Source: Ga0074139 sp964515195
Lineage (GTDB): Bacteria > Bdellovibrionota > Bdellovibrionia > Bdellovibrionales > Bdellovibrionaceae
Direction: 5' to 3'
Length of the DNA: 64,000 nucleotides
Assembly (NCBI GenBank): GCA_964515195.1
Contig: CAZETK010000001.1
Span: forward strand, 71,627 to 135,626
Shown: piece after piece, positions 33,905 through 42,602 of the stretch
Numbering within the stretch: the stretch's first letter is position 1
How the letters are laid out: the number at the start of each line of letters is the position of its first letter
Position numbers and translations under genes: made by a program
The notes under the pieces: model-generated
The model's input: only the letters and a program-made list of their open reading frames with translations
Databases searched by the model: none
Told to the model about the DNA's origin: nothing

Positions 33905-35239
33905 ATGAAAAACAAGGGGACTTTGATTCTTACAGGCCTTGTCTTGATTTTAGGCCTGTATGCTTACTTCGGAGAATATCAACGCGAAATTCGCGAAACG
34001 GAGCGAAAAGATTCAGAATCCAAAATCATCAGTTTAAATCGGGATCAGATTCAAAAAATTATCTTCGACAAGGGGATGCCAAATCCTACGACTTTAGAAA
34101 GAGGTGCTGATGGATGGGATCTGACGTCTCCGCTGAAGGATCAAGCTGATAATGATGTGGTCGAGTCGTTTCTGGATCAGATCACCAGTGAAAAGTCTGC
34201 GGGCGCCGTCGGCGAAGGAAAATCTGTTAATTGGGAAGATTATGGGCTGGATAAACCCATGGGAACTATCTTTTTAGAGTCCAATAGCGGTCAAAAACAG
34301 ATGGTGGAAGTTTCGATGAAGAAGAATTTCGAAGGAATGCCCTTCCTTCGCCGAGACCAAGAAGCCCGAGTCCTAATCGGAAGCGCCGTCTGGCAGGATT
34401 TTTTATCAAAAAGCAATGATCACTTTCGAAATCTTCGAGTTTTCCGCCCTTCGATTTCAAAAATTGATCGGATCAAGATTCGAAACTCTAAAGGAAATTT
34501 CGAAGTGCAAAGCCGAGAAGCCCAATGGGTGGCACCTGCTATGTCTAACTGGAAGTTGGATCAAAATGCCGTCCGTGAACTTTTGACTCAGCTCAGCCTA
34601 GCTAAAGGGACCACGGTCCTCGAAGAAAAGCCCAAGGGGTCGTCCGCGATGAGATTAGATATTTATATGGGAACGGACGAGTGGCGGGGAGATTTCTATA
34701 AAGACAGTGTATTGACCAAGCCCTTGAACCTTCATCTAAAACTTGAGCCTCAAACTTTAGATAATTTAAGAACTATCGAACTGGTAGAACTTCGGGACAA
34801 AACGCTTCCGTTTAAATTTCAAGTTGATGAAGTGACAAAAATTCGAGTGAAAAACCCGCTGAAGACCTATGCTCTTGTTAAGAGAAACGAAAGATGGGAG
34901 CTGGAATCTTCGGATGATAAGGTTGTGGTAAGCCACCAGTTGGCTCAAGACTTAGTGGACCGTCTGCATAGACTTGAGGTTTATAAATACTTCGTGAAGG
35001 TTCCGTCTAACACTCCTTCATTCAATTCAGAGATTGAACTTCTCGATCACAAAGATGTTTCAGTTTTCAACTTCAAATGGTCTGATTTCAAAGATCATGA
35101 AGCCTGGGCAAAAACTAATTTATTGGACGAAGTATTTCAAATTGACGATGCTCAACTTAATCGCTTGGCCTTGAATGATATTGTAAAGCCTAAACCAAGC
35201 GATAAGAGCCCTAAGGCCGCTAGTGAGGAGAAGCAGTGA
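33905..35239 (+). CDS. DUF4340-domain membrane-anchored protein
   Basis: 444 residues with one N-terminal anchor helix (TLILTGLVLILGLYAYFGEY). Repeated beta-rich modules follow, of the kind LERGADGWDLTSPLKDQADNDVVESFL ... YGLDKP ... MPFLRRD, the DUF4340 pattern. It regularly accompanies GldG-like genes and is likely a periplasmic partner of the ABC complex. The C-terminus is Lys/Ser-rich. Its stop overlaps the GHMP kinase start (GTGA). Confidence 0.88.
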   Translation: MKNKGTLILTGLVLILGLYAYFGEYQREIRETERKDSESKIISLNRDQIQKIIFDKGMPNPTTLERGADGWDLTSPLKDQADNDVVESFLDQITSEKSAGAVGEGKSVNWEDYGLDKPMGTIFLESNSGQKQMVEVSMKKNFEGMPFLRRDQEARVLIGSAVWQDFLSKSNDHFRNLRVFRPSISKIDRIKIRNSKGNFEVQSREAQWVAPAMSNWKLDQNAVRELLTQLSLAKGTTVLEEKPKGSSAMRLDIYMGTDEWRGDFYKDSVLTKPLNLHLKLEPQTLDNLRTIELVELRDKTLPFKFQVDEVTKIRVKNPLKTYALVKRNERWELESSDDKVVVSHQLAQDLVDRLHRLEVYKYFVKVPSNTPSFNSEIELLDHKDVSVFNFKWSDFKDHEAWAKTNLLDEVFQIDDAQLNRLALNDIVKPKPSDKSPKAASEEKQ

Positions 35240-36252
35240 AAATCATTAATATCAAGAGCCCCACTCGCGTAGACCTGGCTGGAGGCACGCTGGATTTGTG
35301 GCCTCTTTACAATTATCTGGAAGGGGCTATCACTGTTAACGTAGCGATTGATATTTGGACGAGGGCTGTATTAGAGGAAAAGAACACCGCGGAAATCGAA
35401 TGGCACTCTAAGGATTTGAATCTCATTAAAAATTATAAAAGTCTGAACGAAGCTCTTCAGGACGCTGATCCTAAGGCACAGCTCTTTCGTGCAGTCGTAC
35501 AATTCTTTAAACCCTCAAGAGGATTTAAGCTTACAACTCAGTCAGACTCTCCTGTAGGGGGAGGTCTGGGGGGGAGCTCTTCACTTGCGATTTCCATGAT
35601 GAAGGCCTTTTCTGTATGGCTGGGCCAAGAGTTTCCGAGTATAGCTCAAATGGTTCATGTGGCTCATAATTTGGAGGCTTTTGTTCTCAACACACCCACA
35701 GGAACCCAGGATTACTACCCCGCAGTCAGTGGTGGTCTGAATGTTCTGGAATACACAAGTTCGGAAATTCACCAATCTGTTCACCCCATATCGGAATCAC
35801 CTTTGGCTGATTATTTTATGCTGGTTTATACGGGTAAGTCTCATCATTCTGGTATCAACAATTTTGAAGTTTTAAAAGCGGCTACCGAGAAAGAACCTAA
35901 AACAGTTGGCGCTCTTAAAGAAATTCGTCAGATTTCCGCAGAATTGAAACAAGCCGTCTTATCAAAAAATTGGAAGGAGTTGCCCAGGCTCTTTAGTGAA
36001 GAGATGAAGGCGAGAATTCGTCTGACACCCGCCTTTACCAGCCCCGAAATTGAAAAGCTTGCGAAAATCACTTTGGAGGCCGGAGCCGAAGCTGTTAAAA
36101 TTTGTGGTGCGGGAGGAGGCGGTTGTATCCTTGTGTGGTGTCCTCCGGATCATAAAGAAAGGGTGGCTCGGGCATGTCAAAATCAAAATTTCCAAGTCAT
36201 GAGCGCTCGCCCCGTCGATCCTCTGAGCCACCCGCTTCAAAAAAGTTTTTAG
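35236..36252 (+). CDS. GHMP-family sugar kinase (heptose/galactokinase-like)
   Basis: 338 residues. N-terminal SPTRVDLAGGTLDLWPLYNY, ATP-binding GGGLGGSSSLAISMMKA (about residue 110) and C-terminal KICGAGGGGCILVWC form the three GHMP motifs. The opening resembles D-glycero-D-manno-heptose-7-phosphate kinase and related sugar kinases. GTG start overlapping the DUF4340 stop by GTGA. Translational coupling to an ABC transporter suggests sugar-nucleotide supply for an envelope glycoconjugate, but this is context only. Confidence 0.88.
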   Translation: MKIINIKSPTRVDLAGGTLDLWPLYNYLEGAITVNVAIDIWTRAVLEEKNTAEIEWHSKDLNLIKNYKSLNEALQDADPKAQLFRAVVQFFKPSRGFKLTTQSDSPVGGGLGGSSSLAISMMKAFSVWLGQEFPSIAQMVHVAHNLEAFVLNTPTGTQDYYPAVSGGLNVLEYTSSEIHQSVHPISESPLADYFMLVYTGKSHHSGINNFEVLKAATEKEPKTVGALKEIRQISAELKQAVLSKNWKELPRLFSEEMKARIRLTPAFTSPEIEKLAKITLEAGAEAVKICGAGGGGCILVWCPPDHKERVARACQNQNFQVMSARPVDPLSHPLQKSF

Positions 36253-37049
36253 GCCTGAGCTTAGCTGGGGGGAAGACTGATAAAGCCACGGTCGCTTTGA
36301 TGGATTACTTCCCTCAACAGAAAAAAGTGTTTCTCACAAAGCTTTTTACTTCAATAAAACCTGAACAAAAATTCTCTTCAGACTTCAAAATCTCGCAACT
36401 GCTTACAGAGTATGAAAGCCATGTTGAGTGGGTGGCGGTAGATCAGCCTTGGAATCTCCCACACTGTCTGCGTTGTGAATTGAAATGCCCCGGCTTTGAG
36501 GCTTGTGATGTTGAGCACATTCAATGGTTTTGGCGGGATTACCAGGAACGGCTTAAAAAGAAAAAAACCACCAAGATTTTTACGCCCTACACCCAAAGGG
36601 CGGTGGAAAATGTTTTACTTTCAGGACTCGAGCAGCCATTCGTTATTTCCCACGCGATGGGAGCGAATTCGGCTCCGCTTTTAGCGCGAGCCGCGTTTTT
36701 AAAGCGGAGAAGTCAAAATGATTGGATTGAAGTGTTTCCCCCTTTAAGTGTGTGGCGAATAGGACGGAATCTGAATATCAAACGGAGCGACCTTAGGTCC
36801 TATCGTAAATCCGCAGTGGGAGAAGCTTGTCGAAGGCAAATTTTGACCAGTCTGCAAAAGCACGATGTGGTCTTTTTATATAAAGAAGATGTGCAAGCGA
36901 TGATTAACAGTGTCCATGCTTTTGATGCCTTTATATGCGCCTATACGGGCTTTCTAAAATTCACCCAACAAACCGAACCTCGCCCCGAAGGCTTTCCATC
37001 TCAAGAGGACTGGATTGAGTTTCCAAAAGAAAGTCTTCGCTGGGGGTAG
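36174..37049 (+). CDS. DUF429-like protein
   Basis: 291 residues. After a basic Ser-rich N-terminus of about 25 residues it reads FLGLSLAGGKTDKATVALMDY, VEWVAVDQPWNLP, CLRCELKCPGFEACDVEH, IEVFPPLSVWRIGR and INSVHAFDAFICAYTGFL. This is the order expected of DUF429 (RNase H-like fold) proteins, with acidic residues at the usual places. The first 79 bases overlap the GHMP kinase gene, an unusually long overlap; the true start may be further in. A four-Cys cluster (residues about 102-117) could bind metal. Function unknown. Confidence 0.75.
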   Translation: MSKSKFPSHERSPRRSSEPPASKKFLGLSLAGGKTDKATVALMDYFPQQKKVFLTKLFTSIKPEQKFSSDFKISQLLTEYESHVEWVAVDQPWNLPHCLRCELKCPGFEACDVEHIQWFWRDYQERLKKKKTTKIFTPYTQRAVENVLLSGLEQPFVISHAMGANSAPLLARAAFLKRRSQNDWIEVFPPLSVWRIGRNLNIKRSDLRSYRKSAVGEACRRQILTSLQKHDVVFLYKEDVQAMINSVHAFDAFICAYTGFLKFTQQTEPRPEGFPSQEDWIEFPKESLRWG

Positions 37050-37057
37050 TAAATGCA

Positions 37058-37831
37058 CTACTTCCGATAGCAATGGTGTTCAACGGTCATTGCGAGAAGT
37101 CGCGCCTCTTCAGTTTCACGTTTCTTAACCAAATCAGGAAGAGAGAAGCCGTTACATTTTACCCATGAAGGAAAAAGTGGCTGCGGCGAATCGGAACTCG
37201 CAAGGCTTTCTTTTAGCTCAGAGGAAAGCGAGATCTCAATGTCGCGCACCTGGTTTTCTGTCAAAACTCCTAATTGTTTGAGCTTCAGACTTACTTCTAG
37301 CGGAGAGACAAATCGAAAAGGTTGTTGCCAGAAGTTCGGCGACTCATTTTTTGAGAGGGGATGGACTTGTCGAATAAAAATATGCTGTTTTATCTGGGAA
37401 AATTCCTGTCGTATTTTTTCATATATTTCAGAATCATTTTCCGCCGAGTCTCCGATGAGGATGAGAGTCTTTGGAGAGAGTTCTTTTACCAGCGCGCGGA
37501 TATTTTCTAATTTGAAGTTTTCATTATTAATAGAATTCCGGACTTTCAAGAGCCCCGGCGGAAACTTATTTTCATCTAAAAACTGCTGATGGCTTCTGCG
37601 CATGAAGGTTTCTGGTGCATTAGAAACGTAGTAGAATCGAGAGGCCGGGTTGCTTTTTAGAATTTCTTGATAGAGTTTTGGCATTCCTGGAAAAACATTC
37701 TGGGTCCGGAATGCATTTGTGAATCCTCGTGTCTTCCCCCGGACATGGGAAATTTTAATCGTATCATCGATATCGGAAATAATAAGCAGGCGTGGGTGGG
37801 CAATGCCGCCAATAAGAATTGTTAAAACCAT
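37058..37831 (-). CDS. App1-like (DUF2183) HAD phosphatase, probably exported
   Basis: About 257 residues. LLIISDIDDTIKIS carries the HAD nucleophile pair, RFYYVSNAPETFMRR motif II and LILIGDSAENDSEIY the acidic motif; the order fits the DUF2183/App1 phosphatidate-phosphatase catalytic domain. ATG 37831 is chosen (a short hydrophobic lead-in, MVLTILIGGIAHP); a longer frame can only begin at TTG 37900, inside the upstream gene. The N-terminus may be a signal or membrane segment. It lies directly downstream of a secreted alpha/beta hydrolase, so the pair may act on lipids or envelope polymers. Confidence 0.8.
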   Translation of the reverse strand: MVLTILIGGIAHPRLLIISDIDDTIKISHVRGKTRGFTNAFRTQNVFPGMPKLYQEILKSNPASRFYYVSNAPETFMRRSHQQFLDENKFPPGLLKVRNSINNENFKLENIRALVKELSPKTLILIGDSAENDSEIYEKIRQEFSQIKQHIFIRQVHPLSKNESPNFWQQPFRFVSPLEVSLKLKQLGVLTENQVRDIEISLSSELKESLASSDSPQPLFPSWVKCNGFSLPDLVKKRETEEARLLAMTVEHHCYRK

Positions 37832-37862
37832 GCATAAGGATTTAATTCCCCTTAAACCGTAG

Positions 37863-39074
37863 TTAGTTACGTGATCGTAGGCTCTGCAAAAATTCACCAA
37901 TTGTTTGATCGTAAATCATTTCTCCATGTGTTTGCGGAAAAAAATGTCCAAAATGGTTTTCCTTTAATAGCTTAAACATAACGCTCTTTTGTTCGTTTTT
38001 TAAGCGCAAATCAAACTGTTGCAACTGCGAAGAAGGTACGATTTCATCATAGAGAGATCCCACAAGAATTATGGGAGCGTCCACAGAAGGGAGGGGAATA
38101 AGGGGATTTAAATAGTCCAATCCACGAGCTTCTTTCATAGTCATGTTAGCTGTGTTGGACTGGTATTCCACCCATTCGCTTTCTTCAAGAGTGAGGGGTC
38201 TTTGCACTTCAGATTCCATCCTTTGAGTAAAATACTGTCGGAATTGGTTATGAAAAACTGGATCGGAGACTGGATCTTGAAAGAAATCTCGAATTTGCTG
38301 AGTTCCGAAAAGATTCATGAGGAATTCTTGGTAGCCTCTAGGAACATCACTCCAACTGCCTAAGGTGGATTGGAAGGGATTCATGGCGACATTCTCCCAA
38401 TATTTATCGATCCGCTGGACATACGGGGCCAGCATCACGATTAATTGAAGTTCAAGTCCATGGGTCACCTGATTAAGAGCGACTCTATCGCCAAGTTTTA
38501 AGCTAAGACCTCCACCGTAAGAGTGTCCGGCTAAAATGATTTTTTTGATTCCTGAGTGAATTATCAAGGCCAGGATGTCTTCAATATTACTATCATAGTG
38601 ATGATCCTGACTTCGAAGCATTTTGCCCTTGGCCAATGCCTGTTTTAGCGTTTCACCGTGGCCGTTAAGATCCATCCGGAGAAGTCCCAGACCATCCTGA
38701 AGGGCCCTCGTTGCAAAGGGTTGCAGTCGTTGACGAGAATCTCCTAGGCCATGAATGGAAACCAAAGTTGGAAGATCGGGACGTTGAGGGGGGATAAAAT
38801 CATAGGCCAGTTCTCGGCCGCTGGGCGCCAGGAAGTAAGCAGTCTTTTTTGTCTCAAGTTGGCGTAGGGCAGCCCGCTTGGAAGTGGATTTTCGTACGAT
38901 ATCTGTAGGTACCGAAATGCCAGGTGAGACGGATAAGACTTTGCCACAGCTTTGTCGACTGTGAGCGGCAGGTAGCTGGGCCTCAGCGGTCAATTGGAAT
39001 AGAATAATGGCAAAAGTAACAAATAGGCTCATAAGGAGAACAAGGTTCAAATCTGCAGCCGCTCTAGGGCCCAT
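37863..39074 (-). CDS. secreted or anchored alpha/beta hydrolase
   Basis: 403 residues. A signal peptide or anchor (LVLLMSLFVTFAIILFQLTAEA) is followed by a serine-hydrolase fold. Oxyanion-hole segment SIHGLGDSRQR, nucleophile elbow GHSYGGG (Ser about 195), and a late Asp (GSLYDEIVPSS) and His (ENHFGHF) for the triad. It resembles lysophospholipase/monoacylglycerol-lipase types with an inserted lid. Upstream of the App1-like gene on the same strand. Confidence 0.85.
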   Translation of the reverse strand: MGPRAAADLNLVLLMSLFVTFAIILFQLTAEAQLPAAHSRQSCGKVLSVSPGISVPTDIVRKSTSKRAALRQLETKKTAYFLAPSGRELAYDFIPPQRPDLPTLVSIHGLGDSRQRLQPFATRALQDGLGLLRMDLNGHGETLKQALAKGKMLRSQDHHYDSNIEDILALIIHSGIKKIILAGHSYGGGLSLKLGDRVALNQVTHGLELQLIVMLAPYVQRIDKYWENVAMNPFQSTLGSWSDVPRGYQEFLMNLFGTQQIRDFFQDPVSDPVFHNQFRQYFTQRMESEVQRPLTLEESEWVEYQSNTANMTMKEARGLDYLNPLIPLPSVDAPIILVGSLYDEIVPSSQLQQFDLRLKNEQKSVMFKLLKENHFGHFFPQTHGEMIYDQTIGEFLQSLRSRN

Positions 39075-39209
39075 GAGTTCGCGGTGAGGTGTTCAAGCTT
39101 TAAACAGGGACAGAGGAGGCTGACATGCCGAATTAAGCTCAGATTGGGCTTTAATTCGAATCTCAAATGCAGTAGCTTTCGCGAGTTATTTAAACAGGAG
39201 AAAGTGCCT

Positions 39210-39677
39210 ATGAAACGACTTTTCGGACTGTTGATACTGTTCGCTTCCACCGAAGTCCTCGCTGCTACCTTTAGTTGCATTTCCATGCATGATTCCCATC
39301 GTGAAAAACTGACGGGCCGAAGTACGGCCGGTGAAGTGGAAATGAAGGGATACTTCGCTGGAACTCGCTTTTTGAACGCTCAAAGAATAGTTGTTCAAGA
39401 GCTGCGAATTCCTGGGTTCCCCGTTCTTGAAGGAATGGAGTTAGCATTTGATGATAATGCTTTTGCATCTTATGAAGAAAATTACCGTGAGCTCTCAACT
39501 GGCCCTGTTTTAAATATCGCTTCACTCAATAATAGTAACCATAGGCTTGTTGGATTTTCCATGGTGATCACCAAGCCGAATCTAGACCCTTACCGCTTAA
39601 GCTCCTATCGCTTTGTCTATCATACGAATGAGCCAGGAGTGGCTGGGTTCTATTATCTCGCCTGCGCTATCGAATAG
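39210..39677 (+). CDS. secreted protein of unknown function
   Basis: 155 residues. ATG 39210 follows AGGAG by 9 bases and opens a signal peptide (KRLFGLLILFASTEVLA). The mature protein is about 137 residues, beta-rich, with one Cys near each end (FSCISMH; YYLACAIE), perhaps a disulfide. An in-frame upstream extension to 39084 lacks an RBS. It is convergent with another secreted protein of similar style (Cys near the start, C-terminal Cys), so the two may be distant relatives. Confidence 0.75.
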   Translation: MKRLFGLLILFASTEVLAATFSCISMHDSHREKLTGRSTAGEVEMKGYFAGTRFLNAQRIVVQELRIPGFPVLEGMELAFDDNAFASYEENYRELSTGPVLNIASLNNSNHRLVGFSMVITKPNLDPYRLSSYRFVYHTNEPGVAGFYYLACAIE

Positions 39678-39688
39678 ACATCATGAAT

Positions 39689-39704
39689 TGAGCTCGAAAG
39701 CTCA
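39689..39704. terminator. stem-loop between convergent genes
   Basis: TGAGCT-CGAA-AGCTCA, 6-bp stem and tetraloop, with no clean T-run. A weak bidirectional terminator is likely. Confidence 0.35.
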
Positions 39705-39734
39705 TTGCTTGTTTCTCGACAGATTACATCGGGG

Positions 39735-40388
39735 TTAATCGGCGAGATAACAAGATTGCTGGTCCTCTGAATTTTCAAAAGCCACGACCATAGATCGATT
39801 GACTGTCGCAGATGGAAGATCATCCCAAGAGTCTCTATCTTGTATTTCAGATAACTTTTTGCTCTCGTTCGTAGCATTAGCACCGTAGGCCTCTGAGGGA
39901 CTTAGCCCAAACTCTATACCAATATTATAAAGTTTTGATTGGGTGAACGCAGAGGTTACACTTTGGGAATAGAGGAAAAACGCCAGATTTTTATAGTTTA
40001 GCTTTCCCAATTGTCCAGGTTCGAAGATATAACAGTTCCACAGAATTTCGGAATTTTTTTGAGTTTTTTTGCAATTTTTCTTTTCAAAATTTAAAGAAAA
40101 CTCCAAAGGTATTCGGGAGAAAAGCCGTGCGCGTTCTTTAATATATTCAATATCGCCGATTCTTACAGAGTTAAGTGGATCTGGATCAAGAGGTATGCGT
40201 CCCGGCGCATATTTAACAATTAACTGATAGTCATTGTCGGATTCAATCAACATGTAGCTAGTATCGATAATATGAGATGCTGAAGAGGATTGACAGTTAA
40301 AATGCTCTTTACGAGTTTCAGCATGGGAATTTAAGGAAAAAAGCGCGAAGTTAAGTCCCAGGACAAAAATCAGAAGGTTTCTATTCAT
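39735..40388 (-). CDS. secreted protein of unknown function
   Basis: 217 residues with a signal peptide (NLLIFVLGLNFALFSLNSHA, cut before ETR). The mature part has Cys near the N-terminus (FNCQSSS), an internal pair (KKNCKK, WNCYIF) and a C-terminal Cys (QQSCYLAD), suggesting disulfides. RBS AAGGATATTT lies before the ATG. No family recognised. Confidence 0.7.
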   Translation of the reverse strand: MNRNLLIFVLGLNFALFSLNSHAETRKEHFNCQSSSASHIIDTSYMLIESDNDYQLIVKYAPGRIPLDPDPLNSVRIGDIEYIKERARLFSRIPLEFSLNFEKKNCKKTQKNSEILWNCYIFEPGQLGKLNYKNLAFFLYSQSVTSAFTQSKLYNIGIEFGLSPSEAYGANATNESKKLSEIQDRDSWDDLPSATVNRSMVVAFENSEDQQSCYLAD

Positions 40389-41038
40389 AAATATCCTTAC
40401 CTATTTGAAGACATAGGTTACTTAAGCAATACTCATGCCTCTTTTGTATCTAGGATGGGAGCTTCAATCGTTACAGATTGGAGTAGAGTTGGAAGCTGAG
40501 ATCCGTTTTGACTTGATGGCTTAATTGCGGCCCTACGAAACCAAAATTGTCATGATTTAAAATCAAAAGCGACTTTAGCTCAGCAAGAAACTTGGCCTTC
40601 GCAGTTACGGCCCAATTTCTTGGCTGCTTGCTTCACGCTTCCGATGTTTTCGACATTCTTAAAGCCCGCTTTAATTCGCAAACTAGTTTCTTGAACAGCA
40701 ACGTGGTTGATAACTCTTTCTGATATATCAAAAAAATTGCCTATGAGGAATGAATTTTGTTTTTTGAAGCTGAGATGATCTAGGTGCTAACTCCATTCAG
40801 TTTCATGGCTCAGCCATACCACAACAGGGAGCTTCAATAATTGTGAATTACGATCCCACTACTCTTCTATAATTCCTTTTTTTGAAGGGTCGTCATCGCG
40901 TTGTGGCTTTGGCTTCTTAATAGTGGACGGTTTCATTTGAAATCATCTCTCTGCCTCGAAATGAGATACTTAAGAAACAAGACATGAAATAATAATCATA
41001 AATATGTATCATTGGAGCCTGGGCTTTAAGGGGGGAAA
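40389..41038. other. 650-base gene-poor stretch
   Basis: No intact gene over 60 codons. It holds the start-less coding-like fragment at 40580-40786 (minus) and a 25-codon hydrophilic frame on the minus strand at 40863-40940 (beginning MKPSTIKKPKPQ) without a convincing RBS. It looks like decayed coding DNA rather than regulatory sequence. Confidence 0.5.
40580..40786 (-). pseudogene. C-terminal gene fragment without start codon
   Basis: An open 68-codon stretch between two stops translates to protein-like sequence (segments GNFFDISERVINHVAVQ and KNVENIGSVKQAAKKLG, ending NCEGQVSC) with mixed helices and a C-terminal Cys. No ATG, GTG or TTG occurs in its first half. Upstream is an in-frame TAG at 40787-40789. 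It reads as the decayed 3' end of a gene. Family unknown. Confidence 0.4.
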
Positions 41039-42253
41039 ATGGGCAGTGGGAAAGTTCGTCATTGGGCGATTCGAATTTGTTTATTTTTCCTTTTCACGGC
41101 ACTGGCCCTCACTTATCAGAACTGCTCTCAGGGCTTCGAGACTAGAGCCCCCTTAACAGATTTAAATTTGTCGCCCACTGATGATAGCGTGGATCAGATC
41201 GATCAAGACAATCCAGGGACGCCGTTGGCCAATCCACCTGCAGTCCAGCCACCCACTAATCAAAATGCAAAATGTCAACGCTTTCAGCCGGGAAATTATA
41301 TCATTGTTGAAGATGAACAAGGCAAGATGGGCTATGACGGCGTTCGAGCGATTGAAAGAATCCTATCTCTTGATTCCCGCAATGTGAAGGGATTCATGAT
41401 GCTGGAAAATTGGGCCACTTTGGAAAAAAGCAAGGGTGTTTATGACTTCTCAAGGATCGATTTGGCTTTGAGTAAAGTTAAAGCGAAAGGAAAGTATCTT
41501 ATTCTTAATATTAACGAGAGAAGTTTTCGCTCGGCTTATGCCGCCTGTGGTGCGGGGTTACTTCCAAGCTATGTATCTTTTTTTGCCAATGGAGCTGACA
41601 GTTATCATGTGAAGTGTGTGGCTAAGATTTGGGAGTCGCCTACAATGGATGACTTCATTCGAATTCACCTTGCTGTTGGTAAAAGATATCAGAACGAGCC
41701 GGCGTTCCTTGGCTTTCAGCTTGGTGAAGTGGCTCTAAACGGGGTTGATACGGCAAAATTAATTCCACAGTGGAAAAGGCTCTATAAAGCGGTTGGCGAG
41801 GGCGTACCCACGATGATGATCGGTAATGCCATAGGATGGGTTGGCAAAAACGACCAAGACTCCCTGGCTCAGTCACTGGTTGAGTTGGGCACGGGAGGAA
41901 TGTTATCTTTCCCAGATACGATCATTCCACAAGAATTCGGAGACAGCTACGTTAAGGAAAACCGGGATTCGTGGTTGAATGCGGCAAACGGGACAACTTA
42001 TGGTTGGTATAGTACAATGAGGGAGTTTAGCAAAAAGCTGATCATTGCACCTCATACGGAAACTCCTCTTCTGCCCGCAACCAAAGAGGCGCATGAGTAT
42101 GCCTACCTCTATAATCGAGACAGCCTTGGTGCCCATATCATCATGTGGTCTGATTATCATCCTCATAATGACCCAGGCTATTTATCTGAAATTGTATTGC
42201 CGACGATCAATAAGTATAACGGTGTCTTGAACAGCACCTGTCCGTTTGACTGA
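41039..42253 (+). CDS. glycoside-hydrolase-like lipoprotein
   Basis: 404 residues. A lipoprotein signal with cleavage at Cys30 (ALTYQNC) is followed by a low-complexity linker rich in Pro, Asp and Asn (about 40-80). The catalytic region has the look of a GH5/GH42-like TIM barrel: MLENWATLEKSKGVYDFSRID, KYLILNINERSF, a strand with possible acid/base Glu (FLGFQLGEVAL), and a possible nucleophile Glu in IAPHTET. Four or more Cys may form disulfides. Probably an outer-membrane-bound carbohydrate-active enzyme; the substrate is unknown. RBS is weak (AAGGGGGGAAA before ATG). Confidence 0.75.
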   Translation: MGSGKVRHWAIRICLFFLFTALALTYQNCSQGFETRAPLTDLNLSPTDDSVDQIDQDNPGTPLANPPAVQPPTNQNAKCQRFQPGNYIIVEDEQGKMGYDGVRAIERILSLDSRNVKGFMMLENWATLEKSKGVYDFSRIDLALSKVKAKGKYLILNINERSFRSAYAACGAGLLPSYVSFFANGADSYHVKCVAKIWESPTMDDFIRIHLAVGKRYQNEPAFLGFQLGEVALNGVDTAKLIPQWKRLYKAVGEGVPTMMIGNAIGWVGKNDQDSLAQSLVELGTGGMLSFPDTIIPQEFGDSYVKENRDSWLNAANGTTYGWYSTMREFSKKLIIAPHTETPLLPATKEAHEYAYLYNRDSLGAHIIMWSDYHPHNDPGYLSEIVLPTINKYNGVLNSTCPFD

Positions 42254-42272
42254 TCCTACATAATTCGAAGTA

Positions 42273-42602
42273 TCAGCGAACAATAATCTGACCTTTGATC
42301 ATATCCATGCCGCAGCCAAAGCGAAGCTCGCCTTTATCCAATTTCCCAAGCGCAATAGTCACGGGTTTATTAAGTGGAAGTTTCTTGGTGATATTTTTTG
42401 ATTCGATCTTCACCTGGGTCGCGCAAGTGGCATCGGTTTGCCGGGTGATCTTCAAAGTTACATTTGTTCCTGACTTGACATCCGCTGTGCTTGGCACAAA
42501 CCCTTCTTCGGTCACCTTCAGATCAATCGTCTGACTTTTAGCTAGGGCGGTAAGGGGTTGAAGGGACAGTGTTAAAGCAAGTGCAATGATTATTTGTTTC
42601 AT
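42273..42602 (-). CDS. periplasmic cupredoxin-like protein
   Basis: 109 residues with signal peptide (KQIIIALALTLSLQPLTALA). The mature cupredoxin_1 fold shows TEEGFVPSTADVKSGTNVTLKITRQTDATCATQV and ends KGELRFGCGMDMIKGQIIV. The late CGMDM with the earlier ATC may provide copper or silver ligands. It is the last gene of the efflux operon: its ATG overlaps the CusA stop (ATGA), after GAAGGAG. It probably binds or delivers periplasmic metal to the pump. Confidence 0.88.
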   Translation of the reverse strand: MKQIIIALALTLSLQPLTALAKSQTIDLKVTEEGFVPSTADVKSGTNVTLKITRQTDATCATQVKIESKNITKKLPLNKPVTIALGKLDKGELRFGCGMDMIKGQIIVR

